Below, piece by piece: positions 43,133 through 56,142 of a DNA stretch of 64,000 nt. Numbering within the stretch: the stretch's first letter is position 1; every line of letters starts with the position of its first letter. Source of the DNA: Tillandsia leiboldiana (lineage: Eukaryota > Streptophyta > Magnoliopsida > Poales > Bromeliaceae). A model generated the notes under the pieces. It saw nothing but the letters and a program-made list of their open reading frames with translations. It did not search any database and was not told where the DNA came from. The position numbers were made by a program, and so were the translations under genes. The stretch spans positions 17,597,164 to 17,661,163 of the forward strand of contig CM055074.1 in NCBI GenBank assembly GCA_029204045.2, given 5' to 3'.

Positions 43133-46100
43133 CTAGGTTGTAGGTCATGGTGGACTTAGAAACCCTAGGCTTATGGTTTGACCCTTGGTTGACTTTGTGA
43201 GAGTCGTGATTTTGCGAGAGTCCTGATTGAGTTTTATACCTCTCCCAAGGGACGGGAGGAGTGATTGGCATGTTTATTCTCCTAAGTAATTATGTTGGCT
43301 GCAGACAACATAATGCTGTGGAACGGGTGACATGCTTTAGACTTTCGCTGGATTGGGTCGAGTGTTGTTGTGTGCTGTTTTGTTGTTTCGTCGTGGCGAG
43401 CGGTGTCTCCCCGACGTTGGGTTTTGACCCGTGTGCATCCTGTCATGGCTGTTGAGCTTGAGCAGTTGGTTTTGGGCCGGATACCTGGATTGAGGTCAGA
43501 GAACCCCGGACCCAGATGACAGGATTGTCAGAGGCTTATCAGCGGCTGTGGGAGCGGCTGGTCTTGGTGACACAGTTGTCGGAGCACTGAGTAGCCCCCT
43601 CTGTGCCAAGGTTTAGTGTCGAGGCACCGAGGCAGGGTGGATGGTTGACAGCTGATGAGCGGAAGGACATGATCGACTTTTGGAGCCATGATTGGCAGAC
43701 GAACCACCCCGACTCGTAAGATTGAGTTTGGAGCCTTTGGAGGCAGAGTCGTGGTTGGTGGTGAGAGCCTCCTTGTGCTAGAGAGTGTATGCAGCTGTTG
43801 AACCGCGCGCTCCGGATTCGAGGGACGAGGCGCATAGGATATATGAGATTGGGAGTGGATTGCGCCAGGATACCTTCCTGTTATTCAGTCCCTTCATTGT
43901 GGATTTAGACGCCTCGCGGAAGCAGGCACCGTGTATGGAGCGCGGCATTGCAGTTCCTTTGGTTATGGATCTGCTGCCAGAGGTGAGTTCTGGATTTTGG
44001 CGCTTGGCGCCGGACGATGGAGGACAGATCGGCCGGCAGAGGCACTTCTGATTTCCTTTCCGGATGACGGGTTCCCGAGAGGCCAGAGATCGAGTGGACC
44101 CCGATGGTAGCATCAGTATTTTATCAGAGTGACGCAGCGGTAGCGTGGATTTGTTATCTGCGGAGGACCTTATTCGTCGCCTCAGTGTGAGCAGAGACAG
44201 AGGTCGTACTCCCTATGTGTATAGCCCTAATTTTCAGGCAGATTGAGCGACAACCACTTGCATCGAGTGGATGAATCTGTGCCGCCCGGTTGGAGGGCGC
44301 CACGGTAGTGGATTGAGTGTCGCAGGTGGGATTTCACCACGGTAGTCGGAGTTAGAGCATGCTCCACTCTTACATGGGTTAGAGGCAGATTTGTTATCGC
44401 ATGCACTTGAGGTGCAGGTTCCTGTTGATGTTTTGCACGTGGAGGAGGCTTTTGGATCATGTCCAGTGCGGCCGAGACCGCGAGATGCCGGCAGAATTAT
44501 TGGTAATTGTGGCAGTTCGGTGTTTGACCATGTGCTCGAGATTGATTGGCACGATGCAACAAGATGTTTGACTGCGGAAAAAGAGGACGTCGATTTTCTG
44601 CGAGGCGGACGAGAGGAGGTTTGGTGGTAAAGACTGTTAGAGCGCACAGGCTTTAGCGACAGTGTGAGAGGTGCTTTTTGGCGGCACCGGGATTCAAGGA
44701 CATCTCAGTTGCCCGCGAGATCCCGGGTGCGATTTCACCTGAGCTGTTGACGACGCCGCCGGTTGGGAGATAGAGATTGCGTTTGACGTGGTTCGGGGAA
44801 CCACGCCACCCTTGATAGCACCTCATTGGATATCGCCAGTAGAGCTGAGAGAGCTGATGGCGCAGTTGTAGGATCCGATGGATCGAGGGGTCTGTTTGAC
44901 CTAGTGCCACGCCGTTGGTATACGGTGGTGATGCCACATCGTTGATAAACGAATGTGAGGGTCCTTTTATGGTATTTAGGACCTTATGATGGAGTTGTAC
45001 TCAGGCAGTTATAGTATGGTGTGAGTACCTACTTGGAATCAGACAGCCGAGGATCTTGCTTAGATGGCGTTCAGGACACGGTAGGGCATCACGAGCTCTT
45101 AGTGAGGCCAAGTGGATTGATTAATGCCCTGCCACTTTTATGATTTGAGGGAATTGTGCTCCAGCTGTACTTGATTGGATTGGTAACAAGATCCTCCGGG
45201 GATATTTGGATTTACTCCCAGAGCGATGTGGAGCGCGTGGAGCACTTGTGGATGTGCTACCATGCCCGTGTGGATGAAGTGGTATGCCAAGTTAGGGAGA
45301 TACAAGTTGTAGCTGCTGAAGCATACCTTCTTGGGTCGCTTTGTTCGAGCCGTAGGGACGGCGGTGGAACCTGACCATGTGGATGTTATTCTAGTTGACC
45401 GAGGCCAACTTTCATTCTTGAGGTGAGAAGCTTCTAGACTTGGCGGTGCCAAGAGAGCATGGCCAATGGTTAATGTGACTGGTCTTAGCGCCAATGCTAG
45501 TGTTTTCGGTGTTGGGAGATGGAATTGTGTGTTTTGGTGATGCCTCCCATTGTGGCGGTAGAGTTACCGTGGGTGGATCTTCGGTCCACACTTCTTCAGT
45601 CCAACCCTGTGAGTGCTGTGGCAGGATGAAACACTGTTTTTGCAGGCAGCTTGGATTCCACAGTTGAGCATTTCAGTACGTCCTTTATTTCCAGCTTGGA
45701 TTGTTATACCTGGGCGTAGGCCATGCCTGCTTGGCTATCGGTATTGATTACTCAGCATTTCCGTTCTTTACCATGCGATAGATCAGGATTTCAGCTTCTG
45801 TTTGCAGTATTCGCCATGCGGTGCCGACGGAGATTACAGCTTTCAGCTTGTTGAATGGGATTTATGTGGATTGTCGTTGCTGGTTGGGATTTTTGACCGT
45901 GAGTTTGAGCATCAGCATTATGATCGCCTTTTTGCCAGTTTTCAGTCCCGTTCACTGACGGTTTGATCCCCGTCAGGGTGTCCTTTATTAGTTGAGAGAT
46001 CGACTTCGACTCGTGGGTCTGTTGGGGGTTTTGTTGGCATGTTGAGTGACCAACTGTGGCATGAGAGTGTGTCTCTTGAGGACCCTTTGAGGGTAGCCCG

Positions 46101-46580
46101 TGGGTGAGTAGCCCATTCGGGTGATTTTGGATCGGGAAGCAACCGAGAGAAGACCCCAGCTTATTGGATGAATGCGTGGGTATGCTTCGGGTCACCTTGT
46201 TGAGATTTACACCAGGATGTGGTTTGGTGCGTGTTGCACCGATGGTTATTCTGTTTTTCCCCCAGCTTTTGATGGAGCCTCTGTGTTGTTTTACGTCTCA
46301 GCTCAGGTATGTTTTACTTTTGGATCCCTCGCCGTGATTGACTTGTCCATTGAGAATCTGTGATCGTTGGTGTACGAGGAACGCCCGTTGCGAATTCTGG
46401 CTCGGGAGATGAGGGAATCGCGCAATCGGGCCATGCCGTACTCGGTATTGTCGCGCTTGGGGAGTGATCACAGGGAGTGTGTGGTGTGTGGGGAGCTGGA
46501 GGCGTGATTGTTGGATACCTAACCGTGGTATTTGTGACTCCTGGTGGATCTGAGCTAGTTTCGAGGACGAAACTTTCCTT
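43133..46580 (+). pseudogene. Decayed gypsy gag-pol interior of element B
   Basis: No frame is open for a whole domain, but colinear homology to the element at 1-1752 is visible. 44399-44480 matches the protease region at 442-520. 44697-44810 matches the protease-RT linker at 797-910 (GACATCTCAGTTGCCCGCGA). RT traces lie at about 45170-45300. Near the end (about 46372-46470) RILAREMRESRNRAMP resembles the integrase C-terminus/chromodomain of Tekay-type chromoviruses. The leader 43133-43440 resembles that of element C. Many stops and indels make it non-functional. Confidence 0.8.
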
Positions 46581-46592
46581 AGTGGGGGAGGA
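46581..46592 (+). promoter_or_regulatory. Polypurine tract of element B
   Basis: AGTGGGGGAGGA directly before the 3' LTR start TGTGAGGACC. Confidence 0.9.
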
Positions 46593-49500
46593 TGTGAGGA
46601 CCTGGATCCCCACGACGAGATTACTGGATCATCTACAGCTCCCTGAGGCCTATGTGGCGTGTTGGTGGGATTTGTGCCCCAATTGGACATTAGTGTTGGG
46701 CTCAGTGTGTTAAATGGATCACGTGGGTGATTGGCGGACCCCGTCGGAGTTCCAGAAGTGGTTTCGCGCGCCAAGGATATTTAAATTGGACTCAGTGCGA
46801 AGTTTGGACCAAGGATTACCTTTCCGGATGCCTTCGGCAAATTTTGAGAGTTGGAATTTGGCGAAATGGACATCAAATTCGGATTCAGCGCGCGAAAACG
46901 GTTAAAACGGACTACCCACTTGTCATTTTTGAGCTTCGGGTACTGTTCACGCCGGAACAGTGTTTCCGGCGGCGGCGGCAGCGGCGGAGCGGCCGCAGAC
47001 AGCGCGGCGGACTGTGGCGCGGGCCGCCCGGTCCACGCGGCAGGCGTGCGCCGGGGGCGGGACGCGTGGCGGCTCGGGAGTGGGCCGGTCCGCGGGGCGC
47101 GGTCTACGGGGGAGTGCGGGGCGCACGTGTGGACCGGGGGTGACACGTGGCATCACCCTAGAGGTGGGTTCACGGCTGATGGTCTACGCAGTTTTCGGGA
47201 TGGCTCATGGTTTACGGTGCACCGGGCTTGGACACGTGGCAGGTTGGCATTGGTTCGGTCCACATGATTGCGTGCACCGGGTTCACTAGGCAGAGGCCTT
47301 GACACGTGGCATTCTCCTATTGGTGGGGCTACTGTGCGCGGCAGGGTGGCAGGCGGCGGCGTCAGGCGCGGTCGGGCGGCTTCCCGCGCTTGGGGAGGAC
47401 ACGTGTCGGCGTCTGGGGGCGCCACGTGTCGCGCGGGAGCGGCTGGGTGTTGCTGTCGCCTGTTTGGGCGGATGACGTGGAGGCCCAGGGGACTTCCGGG
47501 CTGCCTACAGTGCGCGCCTTTGGGGATTTTCGGGCTGCTACAGTACGCGCCCGAAAGTGGCATGCGCCCGGAAATGGGGACATGGCCGGTATTTTCCCAA
47601 TTGTTTCTGCAGCCTATAAATAGCGATCCGAGCTCTCTTCTTCTCCTTTTTTCCACCATTTCCGAGCCTCTTCTCGCCGGGGTGCCTTCAGCAAAGTTGA
47701 TCCTCGTGTTTGGCTGCATCTTTCTGCAAAGTTTTGGGATTTTTGGTGGCACGCATCCCGAGGTTACCATTTTTACGGCGCGGCGCGACGCTCGTTCGTT
47801 TGTGTTCTTCTTCGTCGCATTTCGGTGCGAGGACTCCCCCGGCTTACTCCGACCTCCGAATGAGGCGATTCTTGCGCCGTTGGCTTCACGACTGGTAGGG
47901 CTATGTTTCCCATGTTTACTGGTTTTCCCATTCCGAGTTTTTCATGGGTCTTTCGGATCATCTTGTAACCCCTTTTTCTGGGCGGAGTTTTGGGACAGCG
48001 GTGCGGTATTTTGGCGATATCTTCGCGCACAGGCATCGGATTGGGGCGATTCAAGAGGCGATTTGCATCTACACATCACGAGGAATATGCCCAAATTTTC
48101 TTGGAATTTTCTGAATATTTCTCGAAGGTGAAGATTATTTGTGAACAGTAATTGTTGCTACAGTTTTGAGTGTAGTTTGATTCGGGGTGGTTCCTTGTCC
48201 GAATTGTTTCTCCGTGGTAGGAAGCTCGGAATTGGACGTGCATGTACTCGTTTCGAAGGTATCGACGCGAGGATTACTGTGGTATTTTTATTGGATTTTT
48301 CTGGGCACTTGCAGCAGGTGAAGTATGCGCGGCTTTGGGACTGATTTTCAGATGGTGTATGTTTGGTTAATTTTGGGATTAAAAGTGTAATGTTAAGCCT
48401 TATTGTTGTACTCAGGGGTGTTTTCAGCTATTTGAAGCCGAGGCTTTCGCGACTTGTACCGTGGGTGTTGTGTTGGCAGATTTTGGACCGCGGGCGTCTA
48501 CCCTCTTCACCGACTCCAGGTTTGCCTTGGATTGAGCACTTCAGGTGGGTAAGCTTAATTTAGTAACTGTATAAGGTTTTTATATCATGGTGAATGTAAA
48601 TGCACATGTGGGGTTATCATCCCTCTATGATTGATAACAGGCGGATTTGATGTGCAACCGATATGAGCGAGAGGTAAGCAAGGAATGGCCCACTTGGGTG
48701 AGATTGGTATACCATAGTAGGAATGTTTTAGCATGCTTTACTATTATATGCTTCACCCACTTTATTATTTCTGAGAACAAAGCATGCGTGCATGGACATG
48801 TAGTTAGGCCATCTTTTACCGCTGCACTACTTTTGGAACTGGACTTAGGAGAAACCATGTTATCCTTTTCTCCTTCTTTGTTAGTCAGGTGGTCTGTGTT
48901 GCTCAGGTTCGAGCAGGGGTTCTGGGTAGTGTAGTTGGGACTTGGTGTCTGGGACAGGTTGGATTAGTTGTGGGGCTTTGCGGCAACCGCGGATATTGGG
49001 CGGTTGACCGGATATTTATTTATGCACCAGATTGGGTATCCGATTTCTCTAGTGGATGGGTTTTCCCACTCTGATCAGAGTCATGATCCAGTCCTGCTGA
49101 TTGAGATACTTTACTCGTGTGGGTCGCCTCCCCTCGAGTGCCACTCCGGAAGTGCGCGGCAGACAGACTTTGAGTCCTTGAGACTCCTTTGCTTCGGTGT
49201 TATGCGTAGGCTGGCATACCCGTCGCGGCAGGCAGAGCAGGGCAGTACCAGTGTCTACTGGTGGCATTAGATTGGGCTGATTTCTGGCTTTTGCTTTTAG
49301 TTGCGCTCGTGTCAGGGGGACCGAGTGGAGTCTAGTGGCGGTGTTTGGACCAGTGCTAGTGTGGTTGGGAACCGTTTTGGGGTACGGTGGTCCCAAGGTC
49401 ATTGTGAGTTGTTGACCGTTGTAGGGCAGGCAGGCAGGCATAGCAGGTATAGGCAGGCAGAGCAGGCATAGGCAGGCAGGGCAGGCATAGTAGGCAGGCA

Positions 49501-50377
49501 GGCAGGGCAGGCATAGTAGGCAGGCAGGCATGGCAGGCATAGTAGGCATAGGCAGGCAGAGCAGGCATGGCAGGCTTGGCAGGCAATAGGCATGCAGAGC
49601 AGGCATGGCAGGCTTAGCAGGTATAGCAGGCAGGCAGAGCAGGCATGGCAGGCTTGGCAGGCATAGGCATGCAGAGCAGGCATGGCAGGCGTAGCAGGCA
49701 TGGCAGTCACAGCAAGCTTAGTGGTTTGTTAGCTGTTGAGAGGGTCCAGCTTCTTTTTATCAGTCTTTACGGCTTTGGTTAGTTTTTGGTCTTCTGAGGA
49801 CTTGGTGGGCAGACCGTCGGTCTTGGCGGTGGTACCCACTGAGAACTCCCTCCTTTGGTGTAGTTCTCACACCCTTTGGGGGTTTTTTCCCCTTTTTTTT
49901 CTCCTCTCCTTTGTTTTGCAGAGTCTTAGCAGGTGTTGCCGACTCTGCGGTTGTTGATCGTGGCGAGGGAGTCGCGAGCTAGATCCCTACCCGGCGTTGG
50001 AGAGTAGCGGTACCCTTCTGAGGAGATCATCAGTAGATTAGCTGTTTCTTTTCCTCTTTTGAGAGACTTGTAGTGAGGATATTTTGTATTGGGAGACTGT
50101 ACACTGTTGTATATATATTGGAGTTACCTCCCGGTTGGGTTTTGAGCTTGTACTCGAGGATTTGTATTTTTATTATTTTGGGAGGCAGACAGTGTTGTTT
50201 ATTTCCTGTTGTACAGTGATTGATTTTAGTTACAGCAGATATTTTATCTTTATAGCTCTGATATCTGTTTAGTTATAGAACTTTTCTTGCTGGTAGGACG
50301 CTTCGCCTATGCAGGTTGGCATAGGTGGCGGATCTGTTTGACGGGCCCGGGTCGCAGTTTCGACCCGGGGCGTGACA
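46593..50377 (+). repeat. 3' LTR of element B
   Basis: 3785 bp, near-identical to 39331-43112, including the G-box cluster, TATA box (47615-47623) and minisatellite (49430-49706). Visible differences are mainly one-base indels; one substitution is G at 39750 against T at 47013. Confidence 0.95.
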
Positions 50378-50779
50378 AACCATCCTTGAACAGCTTTTCC
50401 ATAGCAGCGATCCAGTTTTCGGCCTCCCAAGGCCCCCAACTTAAATCCCAGAATCTGCAGGGGATGGGACTGGATGAAGTAGAATAACGGTTGGCAACCT
50501 CTCGCTGCTCCTGCACCATCAGTGGTGCGACCAGGGTCGAAATCGTCAAAGTCGCGGCTGGAGTACTACTGGCGATACCCCGGGAGATGCTCTCAGCTCA
50601 AACATGCGCAACACACGCTCCATGTTCTTCTCCTGGCGCCGCAACGCCTCCGACATCTGGGCCCCCTGAGCCCGCAGATCCTGTACCTCACCCTGCCTAG
50701 CCTGCTCGGCAGCCCGCCGTCCGGGCTCCTCAGCTGAGGTCCAACGCCCGCTCGTCGCTGCACGACGTCTCGGCGGCAT
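50378..50779 (-). pseudogene. Element C gag N-terminus, interrupted by element B
   Basis: The likely start is ATG 50779 (MPPRRRAATSG), a common gypsy gag beginning. An Arg/Glu-rich helical segment follows. Then, after a frame change near 50548, WEAENWIAAMEKLF opens the retrotransposon gag domain, which is cut at 50378 by element B and resumes at 39330. Gag forms the virus-like particle of the retrotransposon. Confidence 0.8.
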
Positions 50780-51042
50780 CGCAAGTAACTGAAACCAAAA
50801 ACAAACATCAGGACACAACAACCATACGACCCAATCCAGCGGAGAGTCTAAAATTTGTTATCCTTCCTAAAGTATTATGTGTCTGCAGCCACATAATCAC
50901 TTTGAGAGAATAACATATCAAATCACTCATCCCAACCCGAGGGAGAGGTAAAAAACCTCAATCTGGACTCTCGCTAAAAGTCACGACTCTCACGTAGTCA
51001 TCCTAATGTCCAACCACAAGCCTAGGGTTTCCAAGTCCTCAA
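50780..51042 (-). other. Leader of element C between gag and the lost PBS
   Basis: Untranslated leader on minus. It contains GAAACCCTAGGCTTGTGGTT, matching the leader of element B downstream of its PBS (about 43158-43178). PBS and 5' LTR would follow beyond 51042 but are in or beyond the gap. Confidence 0.7.
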
Positions 51043-51142
51043 NNNNNNNNNNNNNNNNNNNNNNNNNNNNNNNNNNNNNNNNNNNNNNNNNNNNNNNNNN
51101 NNNNNNNNNNNNNNNNNNNNNNNNNNNNNNNNNNNNNNNNNN
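51043..51142. other. Assembly gap, 100 N
   Basis: Exactly 100 N between the leader of gypsy element C and the first bases of a copia LTR. The 5' LTR of C, the left tip of element A2 and any remaining interior of the host copia element are hidden. Confidence 0.99.
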
Positions 51143-52491
51143 ATAGGAGACCACAAGGATCTAATAGGTACTATCAAACACTAGAGGGGGGTGAATAGGT
51201 GTAATACTTAAAACTCAATCTCAGTGCAAAATAAAAACCAATGCGGAAAATAAAAACAGCACACCGAGATATACGTGGAAACTCCAATCCAGGAAAAAAC
51301 CACGGGACCAACACGCAATAATAATCCACTAAGAATAGAAGAATAACAAGGTGATTACCGACTCCACGGACTCAACCCCTCCTTCAGCTTCTTCGGACCT
51401 TGCGCTGACCGGTTGGATATCCACGCAATAACAATCCCTAAGAAAAGAAGAATAACAAGGTGATTACCGTCTCCACGGATTTAACCCCTCCTTCAATTTC
51501 TTGGACCTCGCGCTCCACCGATTTGCCGTCCACTCTCACGTTCGAATCCACGAACGCACGCTTCGAATCCACGAAACGCCTTTAGCACACCGAATCCACG
51601 ATGCCACGTCGAATCCACGACGCAAACTCAGTCGATAAGAATATTGACTTCGATGGTGATCCTTTGCTTAGATTCTCATGAAACCGTAGAAGAAATCTCT
51701 AAGCAAAGATTAGATCAATTCGACAAAAGATATGTTCTTGAAAGAACCATCGAATTGACCTAAAAGAGGCTATAAAGAAGAACGATGAAAACCTAGCCTC
51801 TAGGGTTGCTCTCAAGTGTTTTATAAAAAGATCGGCCGTAGCTCCCACGTTTTTGAGAAACCCTAAATGTCTATTTATAGTTTAGAAACCTTTGGAAAGA
51901 GATAAGAATCAAAAACATACCTTATCTGGAAATTTTCAGGACGGCGATCCGGATCGGATTTACTGCGATCCGGATCGTCGTAACGAGATTGACGATTCCA
52001 GAAAACCAAGGGTTCGGGATCCGGATCGCATTGCCCGATCCGGATCGTTCATACAAATCAGAAAACTTAACATTCGGGATCCGGATCGGAAATTGCATGG
52101 ATCCGGATCGAAGTCTTGTATGAAGCAACAACCTTCGGGATCCGGATCGTTGGCCTGATCCGGATCCTGAACATGTCCGAACACCAGTTTTTGATTATTA
52201 TGCAATTAAAATTCTTCCAAGTGTTTCTATACTATAAGAAAGTATTCGGATCACCAAAATTATTTAGTTAACCATACCTGATCCTCTTGAATACTTTCTT
52301 CTTGAGATTGATGTACTGATCCACAATTCTTCAACTTCAATCTTCAAGATTCAAGACACTGAGTGTCAACTTGAGCTCTTGTTGAATCTTCTCTAAGTCT
52401 GTGATTGCTGATTGACATTGATCCCTTTAAGACTACCGACTCAACGCACTGACTTGACTCACAAATATGCCAATACCAAAATGCCGTAACA
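51143..52491 (-). repeat. 3' LTR of element A2
   Basis: It ends ...ATGCCGTAACA at 52491, followed by the minus-strand PPT AAAGGGGAGAT (52492-52502). It holds eight GATCCGGATC palindromes (about 51947-52165) and four GAATCCAC inverted repeats (about 51550-51625, arms such as CGTTC/GAACG and CGTC/GACG). An internal direct repeat of about 70 bp (around GGTGATTACCG, near 51350 and 51460) is present in both LTRs. Confidence 0.9.
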
Positions 52492-52502
52492 ATCTCCCCT
52501 TT

Positions 52503-54133
52503 GGCAGAGTTTCGTGACAAAACCCAAAATACATAAAAGCGCTCAAGTCACTATCTTAACCAAAAATCGAAATTCAATGTTATCACCAAAAACAGTGATT
52601 TTCTTTGCGTGAAAGATCCAATAAATACAAAATTACATTGAACCAAACAGTCCTAGAACATACTCTATGACTTAGGACTTGGGTCTTAAAAGTGATGTAA
52701 TTCCTGCAAAACCAAACTCCAAACAAAATCAAACGTCAGTCGTTAGAAATAAAATCCGACATTTGATTCATCCTTTTGGTTCTTTTGTTGTTCCCAGCTC
52801 TTTCAAACCTTTCTTTGTCTCCCCCTATCTTGAGCATCTCTAACATGTTCTCCATGTTCTTGAGCTCTATGTTCTCCCCCATTGTGGATACGATCATCAT
52901 TTTCTCGTTCTCCCCCATTTTTCCATTTTCGCTTTCGTTGTCCTCTCTTGATGATCTCATCTCCGTCATTTCTCTTCTCCCCCTTTTTGTCACAAATTGT
53001 CAAACAGTGAACATACTAAACAAAAGGAATTACTAACAAAATTAGTTCATGGAGAAGAGAGATAAAAGCTCAGTTCTGGTATATATAACAAAAAATGCAG
53101 ATTGCGTACCGGTACCAGAAAGCAAAAATCAAATAATTTCTTGAAACAAATCCAGATTTAGAATCTTGTCAAATACCGATTTGTATTCCATCAAGAAATC
53201 AATTTAAGTGCTTTAAACAGTGAATTCACACAGATTCATTCAATCCAATTAATTTCACAAAATTAAAAAGATTTACCTCCAAAAATCCATGAAAATAAAG
53301 GTAAACATTATAAACCGTTTTTCATGTTATATTCATCAAACACAAGTCATCAAAAATAATCTTGAGATCCAAAGTCTATCAAGATGTAACGGATTTACAA
53401 AGATGACATACGGAGATTTCCAAACGACATCAATCTTGAATTCTACCCTTTCAAATTGAGATAAGCACTAAAAATACCTAAGGTGGCTCTTTGAGCATCT
53501 TTCAACTATCCCCACCTTATACCAACCAGGAGATTGTTCAAAATATAAGAGTTTTGCATATAAATCTCCAAATGCTTCAACTAAAGATTTCTCATAAAAT
53601 ACTATCAAGCATCCCTAACAGTGGGTGCTTCACACACAAACCCGGACGACCGGGGGTGGCAGCTCTTTCCTACATGTGGTGGTAGTTTTCACACTCCTTT
53701 CGGATGTAACTCTTCCACATCTTTTGCAAATCATTTTCAATACCCTTGAAAGAATGCAATCTCTTACGTAAAGAATTAAATCCCAAATTTTAGTCGATCG
53801 GTTGTCTCACGTTTATCACAATGAATTCACACAACCGAGATAGATTAAGCATCTAAAGATCACACATGATTTCTAAAATTTGATGCTTATAAAATCAAAA
53901 ACTCCTATAATGAAGTATCTTCAAGATTATGATTAAGGAGTAAAGTTGATAATCCATATAAAATTAATTGGAGTGATTGAAAGTGAAGCCCTTTTTATTC
54001 AATGCACTTGTTCAGTAAAAAACCCTTTTGTTCAAAACAAAGTATAAAAACGAAGAGCATTGAAAAACATGTAATGCAAAGATTAAGAAAGATATGAAGG
54101 GAAAACCAATCAAAGCATTACATACAGTCATAG
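52503..54133 (-). other. Non-coding interior of element A2
   Basis: No domain is recognised. It includes the block at about 53484-53730 shared with 7641-7885 of element A. CCCC-rich tracts near 52820-52985 contain repeated TCTCCCCC. Confidence 0.6.
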
Positions 54134-56108
54134 CTATTTAGAACTTAAGACACGGAAAGATATCACCTTTCCGAATCCAAAATCGCTGGATTTTGGGTTG
54201 TCTTGATTCGTTGTGGCCGGGGGTTGTCCGCTTTGACTGTTGGTCCACCTTAGGTCTTTGCCTCGTAGTGATCCACTTGTATGATTGATATTGTGGCTCG
54301 GACCTTTGGTGGGTTGAGTGAACTCCTTTGACTTGATGTGTCTTTTGATTCCGTTGAGTTCGCTCCGTAGATGAAGTTGCCGAAGGACTCTTCTTCTCTT
54401 TTTCGGGCAATTCTTCACCAAATGTCCTTCAAGTCAACATAGGTGACAAGTTCCTTCCTTTCAATTTAGTTGTGGAACTTGAAGCCCTTCACAGTTTGGT
54501 CCTTTTTGAATTCCAAACCAACCTTGCTTGTTTGACCTAAACCGGACATACACTCAAGTTTCTTGGAATCGGTTGAAATCCTTTGTATGTCGGATTTAAG
54601 TTGATGAACTTGTTTGATCAATGCTTGGTTGTGACATGAATCTCCTCAAACTGTTTGTTCTAGAAAAAACCAATCTTGTCCGTATATGATTTAGCGTTTG
54701 TCTCCGATTGGTTTAGCTTTTCTCTTAGGAGGATTTTATTGTTATTCAATAAACGTCCTTGTTCCTCCTCGAGATCATGAAGTTTTATCTTAAAGCATGA
54801 TTCTCGCTTGATTCTCAAGTCGTTGCTTCCTCAACTTCTTGATATGCTTGGCCATCTTCTTAGATTCCGCAAGAAGTTGTTGATATGCCTCAACGAGTTC
54901 TTCCTCGTCCGACTCCCCCTCACTTGATGACTCTCCGCCGGATGTTGATGTTTCATGCAAAATCAAAGGAATAGAGTCAGTGATTAAAGATGATAAGCAA
55001 CCATTAGAAGAGGGAATATGAGAGGCATGAGAGGCAACAACTTTTTCCCCTTTACTTGAGGTCGATTCATTAGAAGTAGAATCGTCCCAAGTTTTTGCTT
55101 GCAAAGCCCTCTTTTTATATGATTCGGAGAAGGACAATCCGTTGAAAAATGACCGGTAGCCTTTGCATCGATAGCATTGGATTTCCCCTTCGAAATCATC
55201 TTTCTCTTTTTCTTTAGAGGGTTTTGCAAAGCTTTTGAGATTAGAGGATTTAGAACCCGATGATCCTTTAGATAGTTTCGTGGATGAAGATCCATCGGTT
55301 CGATTCTTCCAAAATTTCCGACGAAATTTCTTTACGATCCGCGCCAATTGTTCTTCAAAATCGGCAAAAGAGATTTCATCGTCGGAAACTTGATTCGCTA
55401 TCTTCCTTCCTTGTTTGATTTGAATGCAATACCTGTAAGCTTAGAAGAAGACTTGGACGAAACTTGATTAGTAGGAAAAGTCATTTCATAAGTTTGCAAA
55501 GCACCTACTAATTCCTCAACACTCATCTCATCCGGATGGACTACGGTTTCAATGGCGGTAACCTTTGCCCTAAACCGTTCCGGAAGAGGGTCCGAAGTAT
55601 CTTTCGTTACAATTTTCGACTCCGGGATCTTTTCTCCTAGATTAGCACATGTATTAATTACATCTTGAAGTCTAGTGTAATAATCTGTAAACAATTCATG
55701 CTCTTCCATATGAATAGAGTCAAATTGACTTGTTAAGCATCTGGAGCTTTTGAATTTTTACAAGATTAGTACCCTCATGTGTAATTTTGAGAATTCCCAA
55801 ATTTCCTTCGCGGTTTCACACGGCGGAAATTCTTGTAAATTCAGTCGAGGAAAGAGAGTTAAATAAAGCGTTCATACCTTTCCCATTGTAAGAAAATTCT
55901 TTCAAATTCCCTCTTTGGACCATCTAGAGCGAGGTTTTGGGGTAGTAGAATTTCCTACTTCCTCAACAGGATGCACCCAACCGCATTCCACGGATTGCCA
56001 TACTCGCTCATCAATTGCGATGAGAAAGCTCTCATCCGCACTTTCCAAAAGCATAATTAGTCCCATCAAAAGAGGAGGTCTATAAATATTACCACTTTCA
56101 CCCATCAT
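54134..56108 (-). pseudogene. Copia gag of element A2, frameshifted
   Basis: It starts at ATG 56108/56105 (MGESGNIYRPP), 20 bp after the PBS. Copia gag segments follow: IDERVWQSVECGW, FTDYYTRLQDVINTC and VEELVGALQTYEMTFPTN, aligning with element A's gag. A basic segment FRRKFWKN, a damaged first zinc knuckle (CYRCKGY..., about 55178), a Glu/Lys-rich helical stretch and a second knuckle with an internal stop (HLVKNCPKK, about 54415-54450) complete it. Breaks lie near 55900, 55715, 55390, 55150 and 54790. The gag is longer than the rest of the coding interior, since pol is absent. Confidence 0.85.
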
Positions 56109-56128
56109 GATAGATAAACCTAAAACCC

Positions 56129-56140
56129 GCTCTGATACCA
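56129..56140 (-). promoter_or_regulatory. Primer binding site (initiator tRNA-Met) of element A2
   Basis: TGGTATCAGAGC on minus, exact match, 2 bp from the 5' LTR. Confidence 0.95.
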
Positions 56141-56142
56141 CT

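Larger units (their letters stand above)
39331..50377 (+). mobile_element. Element B: non-autonomous gypsy chromovirus with 3.78-kb LTRs
   Basis: Complete element of 11,047 bp: 5' LTR (39331-43112), PBS, 3.48-kb decayed interior, PPT, 3' LTR (46593-50377). The flanks are AACAA and AACCA, a target duplication with one mismatch. It interrupts the gag of element C. The two LTRs are almost identical over 3.78 kb and the differences I could see are nearly all one-base indels, so insertion is very recent. The interior has no usable frame, so its enzymes must have come from another element. Confidence 0.93.

Noticed and set aside
43785..44051. 88-residue frame in element B as an intact accessory gene
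   Set aside because: It lies in the colinear decayed gag-pol interior and has no conserved domain; chance frame.
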